In this document: positions 5,047 through 5,102 of the stretch, in pieces
Layout of the letters: the number at the start of each line of letters is the position of its first letter
How positions within the stretch are numbered: position 1 is the stretch's first letter
NCBI GenBank assembly: GCA_000715855.1
Contig: KL571276.1
Location: 6,033 to 11,134 of the forward strand
DNA from: Actinoplanes liguriensis
Lineage (GTDB): Bacteria > Actinomycetota > Actinomycetes > Mycobacteriales > Micromonosporaceae
Length of the DNA: 5,102 nt
Direction: 5' to 3'
Notes under the pieces: model-generated
Told to the model about the DNA's origin: nothing
The model's database searches: none
Seen by the model: only the letters and a program-made list of their open reading frames with translations
Program-made: the position numbers and the translations under genes

Positions 5047-5102
5047 GATCGCGGCGGTCGCCGTCACGGTGCTCGCCGCGGTGCTGTTCAGCCTGGTCTG
5101 GG
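5021..5102 (+). CDS. N-terminus of a membrane protein of unknown function (3' end outside window)
   Basis: Only 27 codons are visible. They begin MSLDSPGTEIAAVAVTVLAAVLFSLVW, with one membrane helix from about residue 9 onward. The ATG follows a good ribosome-binding site and overlaps the end of the upstream gene in another frame, so the two are probably co-transcribed and translationally coupled. The helix is reminiscent of the first segment of small multi-helix transporters such as the DMT superfamily, but the piece is too short to assign. Its frame is open to the window end. Confidence 0.6.
   Translation, partial: MSLDSPGTEIAAVAVTVLAAVLFSLVW

Noticed and set aside
4129..5067. Long minus-strand frame (312 residues) antisense to the hydrolase-like gene
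   Set aside because: Arg/Gly/Pro-rich composition is typical of shadow frames in high-GC DNA; the plus strand has clear membrane helices and a domain-like pattern.

Overview
The window is very GC-rich, with strong G/C bias at third codon positions, TANNNT-type -10 elements and short intergenic gaps. This points to a filamentous actinobacterium; Micromonosporaceae, for example an Actinoplanes relative, is my inference from protein style and not a database result. No RNA genes, CRISPR arrays or real insertion sequences were seen.

Layout. (1) 3-1079, plus: the 3' part of an FUSC/aromatic-acid-exporter-type membrane protein. (2) 1129-1638, minus: a PadR-family regulator convergent with it, with an imperfect duplication of its own 3' end just past the stop and a perfect 6+6 palindrome over its probable promoter. 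(3) 1698-2348, minus: a secreted SGNH/GDSL hydrolase, broken at two places. (4) 2351-4070, minus: a 572-residue membrane protein of the DUF2156 (lysyl/alanyl-phosphatidylglycerol synthase, MprF-like) family, split by a one-base frameshift. (5) 4156-5046, plus: a divergent membrane-anchored alpha/beta-hydrolase-like (esterase-type) protein. (6) 5021-5102, plus: the start of a further membrane protein, overlapping gene 5.

Genes 4 and 3 are separated by 2 bases and look like one operon. Gene 5 is transcribed away from them out of an 85-bp intergenic region. A DUF2156 aminoacyl-lipid synthase beside an esterase suggests a unit that adds amino acids to membrane lipids and trims them off; the secreted SGNH hydrolase may act in the same process. 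That is inference from family and context.

Two things stand out. First, the 85-bp divergent region carries four identical hexamers (CTCTCA and its complement TGAGAG) in a perfectly symmetric array. Each promoter has a 6-5-6 direct repeat ending 12 bp before a -10 hexamer, both predicted transcription starts fall on the A of the ATG, and the dyad axis is exactly 43 bp from each start codon. This looks like an OmpR/PhoP-type response-regulator site driving two leaderless divergent genes. Second, the SGNH gene contains two copies of the Tn5 mosaic-end (Nextera adapter) sequence, at 1877-1893 and 2208-2223, each destroying the reading frame and replacing expected residues. These are almost certainly library or assembly artefacts, so the local sequence, and possibly the nearby frameshift at 3359-3362, should not be read as biology without resequencing.
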